DNA of 25,145 nt from DASYML01 sp036399835. GTDB taxonomy: Bacteria > Acidobacteriota > Blastocatellia > Pyrinomonadales > Pyrinomonadaceae. The position numbers were made by a program, and so were the translations under genes. Location: contig DASWMI010000093.1 in the NCBI GenBank assembly GCA_036399835.1, positions 1 through 25,145 on the forward strand, in the 5' to 3' direction. Under the pieces are notes generated by a model. The model had not been told where the DNA came from, did no database searches, and saw nothing but the letters and a program-made list of their open reading frames with translations. This document shows positions 15,136 to 22,652 of this stretch, one piece after another (the first letter of the stretch is position 1; the number at the start of each line of letters is the position of its first letter).

Positions 15136-15413
15136 CTTTCGCTCCTTAAATCTTTAGCTTGAGAGACACGCGTCGGCAGCCGGTTTTTTTTTGAGAGGAA
15201 TGCTGCGACTGAATAAAACTGCGGGGCCAAGCAAACGGGGCGATGAAGGGTCTGCCCTTCATGGTGGAGATAACTTTTCTAACGTAAACGGGGCATCAAA
15301 GTCAACAAAAAAGCTCGGCAGCCCGCCCGCGCCGGTCGCCGGGCTTCAGTTTTATGTCGGTCCGAGCAGGGCCTTTTAAGACTTGCTGGCGAGCCAGAGA
15401 TTCAACTTGGCTA
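15136..15413. other. Intergenic stretch with hairpins and a possible small transcript or 60-residue ORF
   Basis: No confident gene lies in the 457 bases between the TPR and BamE-like genes. The TPR promoter and ribosome-binding site are at its left end. On the plus strand a 9-base word AAACGGGGC occurs twice (15233-15241, 15286-15294). Between them ATGAAGGG (15243-15250) and CCCTTCAT (15255-15262) form a perfect 8-bp hairpin. Further right AAGCTCGGC (15308-15316) can pair with GCCGGGCTT (15342-15350, one G-U), followed by CAGTTTTA, which resembles an intrinsic terminator. An open frame at 15200-15379 (MLRLNKTAGPSKRGDEGSAL...) covers this but has no proper ribosome-binding site. I could not match it to a riboswitch class; an sRNA or unannotated cis-RNA is possible. 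Confidence 0.35.
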
Positions 15414-15442
15414 TTGACATGCCGCCGCCATTTAAATATTGT
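15414..15442 (+). promoter_or_regulatory. Sigma-70-like promoter for the BamE-like gene
   Basis: TTGACA (15414-15419) and TATTGT (15437-15442) are separated by 17 bases. The -35 is a perfect consensus. The start would be near 15449, giving a leader of about 144 bases before the ATG at 15593. An ORF that opens earlier at 15383 would begin upstream of this promoter, which argues against that longer start. Confidence 0.5.
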
Positions 15443-15592
15443 CACCCGCACACGAACGGGTTTGAAGGCCGGTTCGGCATGAGCATGCGCCAAGCTTTCG
15501 CAGCTTTCCTGCCGCGCCTTTCCCACGAGAGCTATCCTTCCGCTGACGGCTACTTCCCGCCGCAGCACATTCTTCATAAAGGAGAAACGAGT

Positions 15593-16096
15593 ATGCTTCA
15601 CATCATCAGGCGAGATTCGATTCCGGCAGGGCTGAGACCCTTTCTCTTTCTCGCGGCGCTGGCCTGTCTGAGTCTCTGCGCGGGGTTGCAGGCCGCGGCG
15701 CAGCACCCGCAGGGCGCGGGCAAGGAGAACGAGCCTGTCTTTAGCGAGTTTAAGGGCGTGCGGATAGGGATGCCCGCCGCTGAGGTTCGTCAAAAGCTCG
15801 GAGAGCCGCGAGACAAGGGCGACGAGCAGGACTTCTTTGTCATCAACGACACGCATACGGTGCAGGTCGTCTACGACAAAACCTCGCACAAGGTCCTGAC
15901 CATCTCCGCCGATTACATGGGCGGCGCAAGCGATGCTCCCAAGCCCAAGGACATCTTCGGCACGGACCTGGAAGCCCAGACGGACGGCTCTATACACAAG
16001 CTCGTGCGTTACCCGAAGGCCGGTTTCTGGGTCTCTTACAGCCGGACGGCGGGCGAGCCTGCGCTGGTCTCCGTGACGCTGCAAAAAATTCAGTAG
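15593..16096 (+). CDS. Small exported protein with BamE/SmpA-like motif
   Basis: The 167-residue protein has a signal peptide (hydrophobic 17-33, cleavage near QAAAQ). A short cysteine LSLC at 26-29 leaves a lipoprotein alternative open. The mature part begins with FKGVRIGMPAAEVRQKLGEPRDKGDEQDFFVIND (53-86), which resembles the GMT-x-EV-x3-LG-x-P helix of the BamE/SmpA fold. A beta-rich remainder includes QVVYDKTSHKVLTISADY. In BamE this fold supports outer-membrane protein assembly, but the same motif occurs in unrelated small exported proteins, so that role is only a possibility. AAAGGAG (15578-15584) is eight bases before the ATG at 15593, clearly favouring this start over in-frame codons upstream. 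Confidence 0.82.
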   Translation: MLHIIRRDSIPAGLRPFLFLAALACLSLCAGLQAAAQHPQGAGKENEPVFSEFKGVRIGMPAAEVRQKLGEPRDKGDEQDFFVINDTHTVQVVYDKTSHKVLTISADYMGGASDAPKPKDIFGTDLEAQTDGSIHKLVRYPKAGFWVSYSRTAGEPALVSVTLQKIQ

Positions 16097-16179
16097 CTTT
16101 ATAGACGGGAATTTTCGACGGGCCGCGTCTCTGGACCAGTTTAAGCCTGACCGCGCATCAAGAGTTGCCCAGGCCCGGT

Positions 16180-17415
16180 TTAGAAATTCGATGAGCGGCG
16201 CGCGCCGCCCTCGGGCGTGCCGTAAAAAGGCACATACTCCTCGTTGTTTTCGGCAGCGCGGAGCGCACGCTTTAGCTCAGCCAGATCTCGCGACGCCGTT
16301 TCAAACTCTTCTTTATCAAACTGCTCGGACTCACCCGCCAGCGCAAGCACGCGGTCAATCCTTTTGCCCGCGCCGTCCAGGGCTGCCTCAGGCAAACGGC
16401 CCTGCTCGACGGCTTCCACGATGGCATCACGCGCCGCGACGAAGTTGGCTTCCTTTTCGCAGATTAAAATCATGTCCGAGCCTGCTTCGATGGCGCGCAA
16501 AGAGGCTTCCGCGACCGAAAGCGTCTGGACCACAGCGCCCATCTCCATGTCGTCCGTGATTACCAGCCCGTCGAATTTTAAGACTCTACGGAGCAGCCGC
16601 ATGACGACGTTGCCGCTGATGGTCGCGGGCAACTCGTGCAGGCTTTCGAGCGCGGGCAGCTCGCCCGTCCGCCGAAACCAGGCCTGCAACAGCTCGGACA
16701 TTTCGGGAAAGGCCGCGTGGCTCACCATCACCGCGTGCATACGCTCGCCCGGACGATGAAACAAAAGGTCCATAAATGGGACCAGGTCTCGCTCGATAAT
16801 CTCTTCCCAGGAATGCTTGACGATGGGAAGGCGGCGATGCGAATCAACGCTTGAGCCGCCGAGTCCCGGAAAGTGTTTGCCGCAACCGATGATGCGCCCC
16901 GTTTGCAGTCCGTCCAGGTACGCGCCCGCGAGCATGGAGACCTGCGCGGGGTCCGTGCCGAAGGTGCGCGCACGCAGACCGTTGTCCTGATTATCACCGG
17001 AGAGGTCCAGCACTGGCGCAAAGTTCATGTTGAAGCCGAGCAGGCGCAGGACGCGCGCCGACAGCTCTCCGAAGCGGCGCGCGAGATCGGAGCGGCCCGC
17101 CTCGCGCACGGCTTTGGCCGAAGGCATCGGCTCGCAAATATCACGGAAGCGGTCAACGAGGCCGCCTTCCTGGTCAATCGCAATGAGAGCCGGATGGCCC
17201 ACGGCATCGCGTATCTGCGAGGCCAGGCGGACGACCTGCTCGGCTGTCTCTATGTTGCGCCCGAAGAGTATCACTCCGCCCGGTTGAACTTCTCCGAGCA
17301 TCCTGCGCGTAGCCTTGTCCAGCAAAGGCCCAGGAAGACCTATGAAGAGCAAACGCCCGGCCTTACGCCTGATAGAGTCCGCGCCCGTTTTATCTTTCTC
17401 CGGCAAGCCTCGCAT
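16180..17415 (-). CDS. nagZ: Beta-N-acetylhexosaminidase, glycoside hydrolase family 3 (NagZ-like)
   Basis: The 411-residue enzyme (from the ATG at 17415) matches the NagZ branch of GH3, which removes N-acetylglucosamine from muropeptides in peptidoglycan recycling. The TIM-barrel motifs are IDQEGG, KHFPGLGGSSVDSHRRLP and VITDDMEMGAV. Numbered from the longer start at 17451, K192-H193, the D203/H205 acid-base pair and nucleophile D300 are all present. The usual PGHG loop reads PGLG, a minor change. There is no signal peptide, so it should be cytoplasmic like Gram-negative NagZ. The start is uncertain: TTG at 17451 is also in frame and neither has a good ribosome-binding site. The C-terminus (about 330-423) is a charged helical extension. 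It is convergent with the BamE-like gene. Confidence 0.88.
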   Translation of the reverse strand: MRGLPEKDKTGADSIRRKAGRLLFIGLPGPLLDKATRRMLGEVQPGGVILFGRNIETAEQVVRLASQIRDAVGHPALIAIDQEGGLVDRFRDICEPMPSAKAVREAGRSDLARRFGELSARVLRLLGFNMNFAPVLDLSGDNQDNGLRARTFGTDPAQVSMLAGAYLDGLQTGRIIGCGKHFPGLGGSSVDSHRRLPIVKHSWEEIIERDLVPFMDLLFHRPGERMHAVMVSHAAFPEMSELLQAWFRRTGELPALESLHELPATISGNVVMRLLRRVLKFDGLVITDDMEMGAVVQTLSVAEASLRAIEAGSDMILICEKEANFVAARDAIVEAVEQGRLPEAALDGAGKRIDRVLALAGESEQFDKEEFETASRDLAELKRALRAAENNEEYVPFYGTPEGGARRSSNF

Positions 17416-17644
17416 CCAGGTAAAATCCCAAGCCCTTTCATTCTCACGCAAACACGAAAAGAACCCGCTCGCTTCTCTCTGACGAGCGGCAGCAAACCCG
17501 TTTTCTTGAGGGAACTTTTGTGCTTTAAGGCACTGTCACGAGCTTAGCGGGTGGAGTCTCTTTTGGCAAGAAGCCTTGAGAGACCGCCGGGAGACTGACG
17601 ACACATCAGAAGAGTTGTCTGTGAGCGCGAGCGCCGCTCGCTTG

Positions 17645-17658
17645 CTCAAGCGCTTGAG
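17645..17658. promoter_or_regulatory. 14-bp perfect palindrome upstream of queG
   Basis: CTCAAGCGCTTGAG is a perfect palindrome 36 bases before the queG ATG, in the divergent gap shared with nagZ. Other small inverted repeats lie in the same gap (CCGCTCG 17465-17471 with CGAGCGG 17483-17489; GCGAGC-GCC-GCTCGC just before the palindrome). An operator is possible; no protein is assigned. Confidence 0.3.
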
Positions 17659-17694
17659 TGAGCCTTACTATCTTTGCGGCGAGGGTCCGGGGCG

Positions 17695-18747
17695 ATGAGC
17701 GATTTTATCAACAGCGAGGAAGCATCCAGCCGTGCGCAAAGGATTAAGGAGCGCGCGCTGGCAGAAGGCTTTCACAGGGCGGGGATAGTCCGCGCGGGCG
17801 AGCTGGTGTCGGAGCGTGCGCAGTTGCGGGAATGGCTGGCGCGCGGGTTTGAGGGCGAGATGCAATGGATGGCGCGCGACACCGAGAGACGCACGGACCC
17901 GCGCCTCGTTTTCCCTGCGGCGCGTTCCATCCTGGTCGTCGCGCTCAACTATTTTACGCCCCACGAGCACGCGGATAGTCCTGCCAGCGGCAAGGTCTCG
18001 CGTTATGCCTGGGGCGATGATTATCACGAGGTGGTCGGCGGTAAGCTGAAAAATCTTCTCCTGTGGATTAAAGAGCAATGGCCCGAAGCCGAAGGCAAGA
18101 CTTGCGTTGACATACAGCCCTTGATGGACAAGGCCTGGGCCGTGCGCGCTGGCCTCGGCTGGCTCGGCAAGCATTCAAACCTGATTACACGCGAGTATGG
18201 CTCATGGGTCTTTATAGGCGAACTGCTCCTCAACCTTGAGCTGGAGGAAGACACGGAGCGCGTAGAGGACCACTGCGGCAGTTGCACGCTCTGCCTGGAG
18301 GCTTGCCCGACCGGAGCCATCACAGAGCCTTACGTCGTTGATTCAAACAGGTGCATCTCGTATGCGACGATTGAGCTGCGCGCGCCCGAAGTGCCCGAAG
18401 ATGTGGCCGAGCGGCTGGACGGCTGGCTCTACGGCTGCGATGTCTGCCAGGACGTGTGTCCCTGGAATCGCTTCGAGCAGCCGACGGAAGAGGAACGCTT
18501 CGCGCCCAGAGAGGGCAATGTCAACGCCAGCCTCGCGGAGATTTTAAGACTCACGCCGGACACTTACGCCGAGCGTTTTCGCCTGAGCGCCATCAAACGC
18601 GCCAAGCTCTCAGGGTTACAGCGCAACGCGCGCACGCTCCTCGCACACGCGCGGGAAGAGAAGAGCCGCGCCCCGGAAGATGAAGACTCGGCTAATAGTT
18701 GGACCAGAGCCGCTCAAAATGATTGGAGGCCGGATGACGGAAGTTGA
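17695..18747 (+). CDS. queG: Epoxyqueuosine reductase QueG
   Basis: The 350-residue cytoplasmic enzyme performs the last step of queuosine synthesis, reducing epoxyqueuosine to queuosine in tRNA with cobalamin and two 4Fe-4S clusters. The cluster ligands are visible: C194-x2-C197-x2-C200-x3-C204P (CGSCTLCLEACP) and C220 with C248-x2-C251-x3-C255P (CDVCQDVCPW). The cobalamin-binding and substrate region includes SRYAWGDDYH (102-111) and DIQPLMDKAWAVRAGLGWLGKHSN (139-162). Length is close to that of full-length bacterial QueG. ATG 17695 has GAGGG nine bases upstream and is preferred to the in-frame TTG at 17674. The last 14 bases overlap the following DinB-family gene, so the two are probably translationally coupled. 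Confidence 0.94.
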   Translation: MSDFINSEEASSRAQRIKERALAEGFHRAGIVRAGELVSERAQLREWLARGFEGEMQWMARDTERRTDPRLVFPAARSILVVALNYFTPHEHADSPASGKVSRYAWGDDYHEVVGGKLKNLLLWIKEQWPEAEGKTCVDIQPLMDKAWAVRAGLGWLGKHSNLITREYGSWVFIGELLLNLELEEDTERVEDHCGSCTLCLEACPTGAITEPYVVDSNRCISYATIELRAPEVPEDVAERLDGWLYGCDVCQDVCPWNRFEQPTEEERFAPREGNVNASLAEILRLTPDTYAERFRLSAIKRAKLSGLQRNARTLLAHAREEKSRAPEDEDSANSWTRAAQNDWRPDDGS

Positions 18748-19195
18748 AAGTATATTGGACCAGCTCAGGCGCGCGTTCGAGGGTCAAGCCTGGCACGGGC
18801 CTTCCGTGATGGAGCTGCTCGCGGATGTCACAGCCGCAGAAGCCGCCGCCAGACCTTTAGCTCGGGCGCATAGCATCTGGGAGCTGGCGCTTCACATCGC
18901 CGCCTGGGAAAATGCCGCGCGCAGAAGATTGACGGGCGACCGCGCAGAGCTTCCCACAGCAGAGGATTGGCCCGCCCTACTTGAGACAGGCGAAGCGGCA
19001 TGGCAAGAGGCTTTGCAATTCTTAAAGACCAATCATCAAGAGCTGCGCGCAGAGATTGCACGTCTGACGGATGCCGAACTGCGCAAACCCATTCTCGAAG
19101 GCATGTCTTCCATCTACGGCACGCTCCACGGCGTCATCCAGCACGACCTCTATCACGCTGGCCAGATCGCGCTCTTAAAGAAAGCCCTCAGATGA
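18734..19195 (+). CDS. DinB-family four-helix-bundle protein
   Basis: The 153-residue protein fits the DinB/YfiT metal-binding superfamily. The three metal histidines are likely H54 (LALHIAAWE), H137 and H141 (QHDLYHAGQIALLKK). Members include thiol-dependent transferases and many proteins of unknown function; no substrate can be assigned. I chose ATG 18734: GGAGG (18725-18729) lies four bases before it. Longer in-frame starts at 18680 and 18719 fall inside queG and lack such a site. The overlap of 14 bases with queG suggests co-expression, but a link to queuosine is unproven. It is cytoplasmic, without signal peptide. Confidence 0.87.
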   Translation: MTEVESILDQLRRAFEGQAWHGPSVMELLADVTAAEAAARPLARAHSIWELALHIAAWENAARRRLTGDRAELPTAEDWPALLETGEAAWQEALQFLKTNHQELRAEIARLTDAELRKPILEGMSSIYGTLHGVIQHDLYHAGQIALLKKALR

Positions 19196-19244
19196 TTGGT
19201 CAAGGATGAGCGACAAGCGATAAGAAAAAACAGGCTCTCTCTTC

Positions 19245-19285
19245 TCATTCATCACTCATTATTCATCGCTCATTCTTCATCATTC
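19245..19285. repeat. Short imperfect (CATTCATCA)-type tandem repeat at a convergent junction
   Basis: The words TCATTCATC, TCATTATTCATC and CTCATTCTTCATC follow one another between the DinB-family and M48 genes. ATGAGCGA (19206-19213) pairs with TCGCTCAT (19266-19273), so the region may fold as a weak terminator. It is too short and irregular for a CRISPR array. Confidence 0.35.
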
Positions 19286-19304
19286 GCCCGTCAAACATCA
19301 TCTT

Positions 19305-20753
19305 TTATCTTGCCAGTCTGAGGCTCTGCAGCATTCGCTCGAAGGTCGGCTGGTAGCTGTTTAGCTCGTCTTCCGGGGCGATGGTGATGATGTAGAAGAG
19401 TCTCCCGTCGGCGGTCGCGGTGGTGTAGATGACGTCAACCTCTATGACGCCCGTGACGGTTGAAGGGCCTGCCATGACTGTGGCGAAACCTGCGCGCCCG
19501 CCGAAGTTAATCTGCTGCGGCTGGCGTATGACGCGGAAATCCGGGTTGAGTTCGACCTGCTGGCGGACAAAGGCGGCGTTGGCTTCCGCCAGTTCGCCCG
19601 CCTGCGGCGGGACTGCGCCGATAAAGATGCCGTGCGTCACGACGATGGATTTTTCATGCTGCCCGTAAGCGCCCTTCGGAGCGAAGATTAAATTTGATTC
19701 GTCGGACGAGCCGAGCGCGTCCCAGTTCTGCGGATAATCTATCTGGAAAGAGCCGTCACGCGATTGAAACTGACGGAACGTAGCGTCGGGCACTGCCGGA
19801 CGTGAGGCGGGCTTGTTATTGTTCGGGTCATGTGGACCAGTCCGCGCGGGCTGCTCGCGCTCCTTGAGCGAAGCGGAGTTGCCGCCCAGGAGCAGCGCCT
19901 TAACCTGTTGAAACTCCTTCGAGTCGTGAACGGGGGTTGAACTGACGCCGAGCGAGGGCAGCGCCTGTGCCACGGCCTGCGCGCGGTTGCCCGGATTCGG
20001 ATGGTCGCTGAGCATTTCGGGCGTGCGCTGTTGCCCGCTGCGGCTCTCCAGCGTTTTAAAGAAGGCCGCCATGTCTCTCGGGTCGTAGCCCGTGCGGGCC
20101 ATCACGTGCGCGCCCTCCAGGTCGGCCTGGCTCTCCGCCGTCCGACCAAACTTGAGAAAGACCATGTTCGCGCCGGTCCCGCCGACGGTCGTGATTAACT
20201 GGTCCAGGTTCGGATGCTCTTCGCCGCCCGCGATGGTGCGCAGGATGTCCAGCCCCTTCTGCGCTAGATAAGCTTTGGAAGCCTGGTTGGTCCCGTGGCG
20301 GAGCGCGACGTGAGAGACTTCATGCGCGATGACGCCCGCCAACTCGCCCTCGTTTTTGGCCGCCGCGAGCGTCCCCGCGTTGACGAAGATATAACCGCCC
20401 GGCAGCGCGAAGGCGTTAATCTCTCCGGTGGCGATGACGGCAAACTGGTAAGTGAAGGGAAAGCCGGGCGCTTTGGCCACGAGCTTTGTGCCGAGCTGGC
20501 GGACGTAAGTATTGATGCGCTCGTCGCGGAGCAAGGGAACTTGCTGCGCTATCTCCTGCGCGGACCTTCTGCCCAGCTCCATGTCCTGCTCAGGCGTGAA
20601 GAGATTAAAGCCGGGCTTAAAGTGCGGAGCGGGGCGCGCGTCGCTTGAAACGCCAGTGCCTTCGCCGCTACGGTCTCCGAGCAGCCCTCTACAGGAAGCC
20701 CCTGCGAAGACCATGCAACAGATGAGCAGGATAGTGATACTCTTGCGGCGCAT
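19305..20753 (-). CDS. M48-family metallopeptidase, exported, with C-terminal extension
   Basis: The 482-residue protein begins with a signal peptide ending in GASC (residues 18-21), so it may be a lipoprotein, though the lipobox is imperfect. The zinc peptidase domain (about 52-270) has HEVSH (H144, E145, H148) and the third ligand E207 in AESQADLEGAHVMARTGYDP. A later SDHPNPGNRAQ motif is typical of BepA/LoiP-like M48 enzymes. BepA carries C-terminal TPRs; here there is instead a separate domain (about 325-482) starting FRQFQSRDGSFQIDYPQNW, which resembles a PsbP-like fold. Likely role: periplasmic quality control of outer-membrane proteins, by family analogy. The gene is divergent from the DUF885 gene. 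Confidence 0.9.
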   Translation of the reverse strand: MRRKSITILLICCMVFAGASCRGLLGDRSGEGTGVSSDARPAPHFKPGFNLFTPEQDMELGRRSAQEIAQQVPLLRDERINTYVRQLGTKLVAKAPGFPFTYQFAVIATGEINAFALPGGYIFVNAGTLAAAKNEGELAGVIAHEVSHVALRHGTNQASKAYLAQKGLDILRTIAGGEEHPNLDQLITTVGGTGANMVFLKFGRTAESQADLEGAHVMARTGYDPRDMAAFFKTLESRSGQQRTPEMLSDHPNPGNRAQAVAQALPSLGVSSTPVHDSKEFQQVKALLLGGNSASLKEREQPARTGPHDPNNNKPASRPAVPDATFRQFQSRDGSFQIDYPQNWDALGSSDESNLIFAPKGAYGQHEKSIVVTHGIFIGAVPPQAGELAEANAAFVRQQVELNPDFRVIRQPQQINFGGRAGFATVMAGPSTVTGVIEVDVIYTTATADGRLFYIITIAPEDELNSYQPTFERMLQSLRLAR

Positions 20754-20874
20754 CTTGAAAAAGTCTCCCTCCCTGGTTTTTATCAGCTATCTTCTTCGTT
20801 TTTGTTACGCACCGCTATATTATTCAACACAGGCCCTTTGAGACTTTTGAACCTGTCAACCTGCGGAGGAGAGA

Positions 20875-22608
20875 ATGAAACTGCTAAGCTGTGCGTTGAG
20901 CTTGAGTTTGCTGGTAGCTTTAACGCCTGGAATGCTGATGGCACAGATGAATCACACGCCCGCTCAGAACAATCAGACGCCGGACGCTCTGCGGCGTCTG
21001 GCTGCCGATTACTACGCCTGGCGCAATCAGAACTTCCCTGTCGAAAGCAGCAACGAAGGGCTGCACACGTGGGATGCGCGTCTGACGGATTATTCCATGT
21101 CCGCCATCAAGTCTCGCCGCGAGCACGTGAAGGCTCTCTTGGCGAGCGTCGGCGCGATGCAGACAAGCGGCTGGTCCAAAGACGACCGGATTGACTGGCT
21201 GCTCTTTCGCGCAGAGCTTGAGCGCCCCGCTTTCTTCGACCGCGTCCTTCAGTTTGAAGAGACCAACCCGCAGATTTACGTTGACGAGTGCAGCAACGGC
21301 ATCTTCTCGCTGCTCAAGAAGGATTACGACTCGCCGCGCAATCGTGCCCTCTCCGCAACGCAGCGTCTCAAGCAGATGCCTGCCATGTTCGAGGAGGGCA
21401 AAAGAAATCTCAAGAGACCCGTGCGCCTTTACGCGCAGCTCGCCATAGATTCTGCGCGCTCGATTGACAGTCTCTTCACTGACAGCCTGATGACGCTCGC
21501 AGCCGGACTCTCGCCAGCCGAAAAGCAGGAGCTAGTCGCGGCGCGCGATGCCGCCATCAAGAGCATACACGGCTTTGCGGACTGGCTCGAACAGCGTCTT
21601 TCGGGGATGGTCGCCTTCGCGCCGATGGGCGAAGCCAACTATAACTACATGCTCAAGCATATCTATCTGCTCCCGCTTGATGCCGTGCAGCTTGAAACGC
21701 TGGGCCAGGTCGAGCTGGCACGCTATCGCGCGCTCGAATCGCTTCTTCCCGATCCGAGTCTCGCAGACCCGAACCCTTCGCGCGCCAAAGAGATTCCCAA
21801 AGATCAAGAGGCTTTCCTGCAAGCCTACGAGCGCAGGCAGCAGGAGATGATAGATTTTCTCAAGAGCAACAAGATAGTCACGCTGCCATCCTATCTTGGT
21901 CCATTCTCTATACGTCAGCTCCCGGAAGCCTTCAAGCCGACCAGTCCGGGCGGCTTTATGAATCCTCCCGGCAAGTATGACAAGGACGCGGGCGGCTTCT
22001 ACTTTATCCCGACCTATAACCCGCAATCGAAAAACTTCTACATCCGCGCCGCCATCGAAGACCCCAGGCCCATCCTCGGCCATGAAGGGATTCCGGGCCA
22101 CTTCCTGCAACTCTCCATTGCCAATCATCTGCCGCGCGAAATCCGGCGCGAGCACGCCGACACGATCTTGATAGAAGGCTGGGCGCTCTACACCGAAGAG
22201 ATGCTCATGCGCACGGGGCTGTATCCGAACAACTCCGCCTCGCAGGGACAGATTCTCAGGCTCTCGCGCTATCGCGCCGCGCGTATAGGCGTTGACGTTA
22301 ATCTGCATACGGGCAAGTGGACCTTTGACGAGGCCGTCAAATATTTTATGGAAGCCGGAGGACTGGACCGTGAGGCCGCAGAGGGCGAAGCCGCCGGAGC
22401 AGCCTCCAGCCCAATGCAGAAGATCAGCTATATGACGGGCAAGTGGCAGATTATGCGGCTGCTCGGTCGTTACAGGGACAGGCGGGGCGCGAGCTTTCGG
22501 CTGGGCCAGTTCCATGACGAGCTGGTCCAGCACGGCAGCCTCCCGCTCTCCGTCATCGAGTGGCTCATGCTTGACGACAGGGAAGCTCTGGACCAGGCGC
22601 TCCGTTAA
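20875..22608 (+). CDS. Exported DUF885 protein (probable metallopeptidase)
   Basis: The 577-residue protein has a signal peptide (about 1-23, cleavage at LMAQ) and one large, mainly helical DUF885 domain. The probable zinc motif is H403-E404-GIPG-H408 (GHEGIPGHFLQL), with a third ligand E434 in EGWALYTEEM. This HEGxPGH arrangement is diagnostic for DUF885, whose members are thought to be peptidases related to carboxypeptidase-like M32 folds; this is family inference. Location is probably periplasmic. GGAGGAGA lies directly before the ATG at 20875. It is divergent from the M48 peptidase, placing two exported peptidase-like genes around one intergenic region of 121 bases. The ThuA-like gene follows after 44 bases and may be cotranscribed. 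Confidence 0.9.
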   Translation: MKLLSCALSLSLLVALTPGMLMAQMNHTPAQNNQTPDALRRLAADYYAWRNQNFPVESSNEGLHTWDARLTDYSMSAIKSRREHVKALLASVGAMQTSGWSKDDRIDWLLFRAELERPAFFDRVLQFEETNPQIYVDECSNGIFSLLKKDYDSPRNRALSATQRLKQMPAMFEEGKRNLKRPVRLYAQLAIDSARSIDSLFTDSLMTLAAGLSPAEKQELVAARDAAIKSIHGFADWLEQRLSGMVAFAPMGEANYNYMLKHIYLLPLDAVQLETLGQVELARYRALESLLPDPSLADPNPSRAKEIPKDQEAFLQAYERRQQEMIDFLKSNKIVTLPSYLGPFSIRQLPEAFKPTSPGGFMNPPGKYDKDAGGFYFIPTYNPQSKNFYIRAAIEDPRPILGHEGIPGHFLQLSIANHLPREIRREHADTILIEGWALYTEEMLMRTGLYPNNSASQGQILRLSRYRAARIGVDVNLHTGKWTFDEAVKYFMEAGGLDREAAEGEAAGAASSPMQKISYMTGKWQIMRLLGRYRDRRGASFRLGQFHDELVQHGSLPLSVIEWLMLDDREALDQALR

Positions 22609-22652
22609 CTTAAAGTTGAAACTTTTTCGAGGCAGCAAACCGAGGGAGCAAC

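Noticed and set aside
15383..15592. 70-residue N-terminal extension of the BamE-like protein
   Set aside because: It lacks a ribosome-binding site and begins upstream of the predicted promoter; the signal peptide and AAAGGAG site fix the start at 15593.
17465..17489. Hairpin CCGCTCG/CGAGCGG as a nagZ riboswitch
   Set aside because: A 7-bp stem alone in a gap full of small inverted repeats does not support a structured RNA claim.
19245..19285. CRISPR-like short repeats
   Set aside because: Units are irregular, 9-13 bases and without spacers.
20754..20874. Divergent sigma-70 promoters between the M48 and DUF885 genes
   Set aside because: TATATT and TTGACA words exist but none has a partner at 16-18 bases; no confident promoter can be placed.
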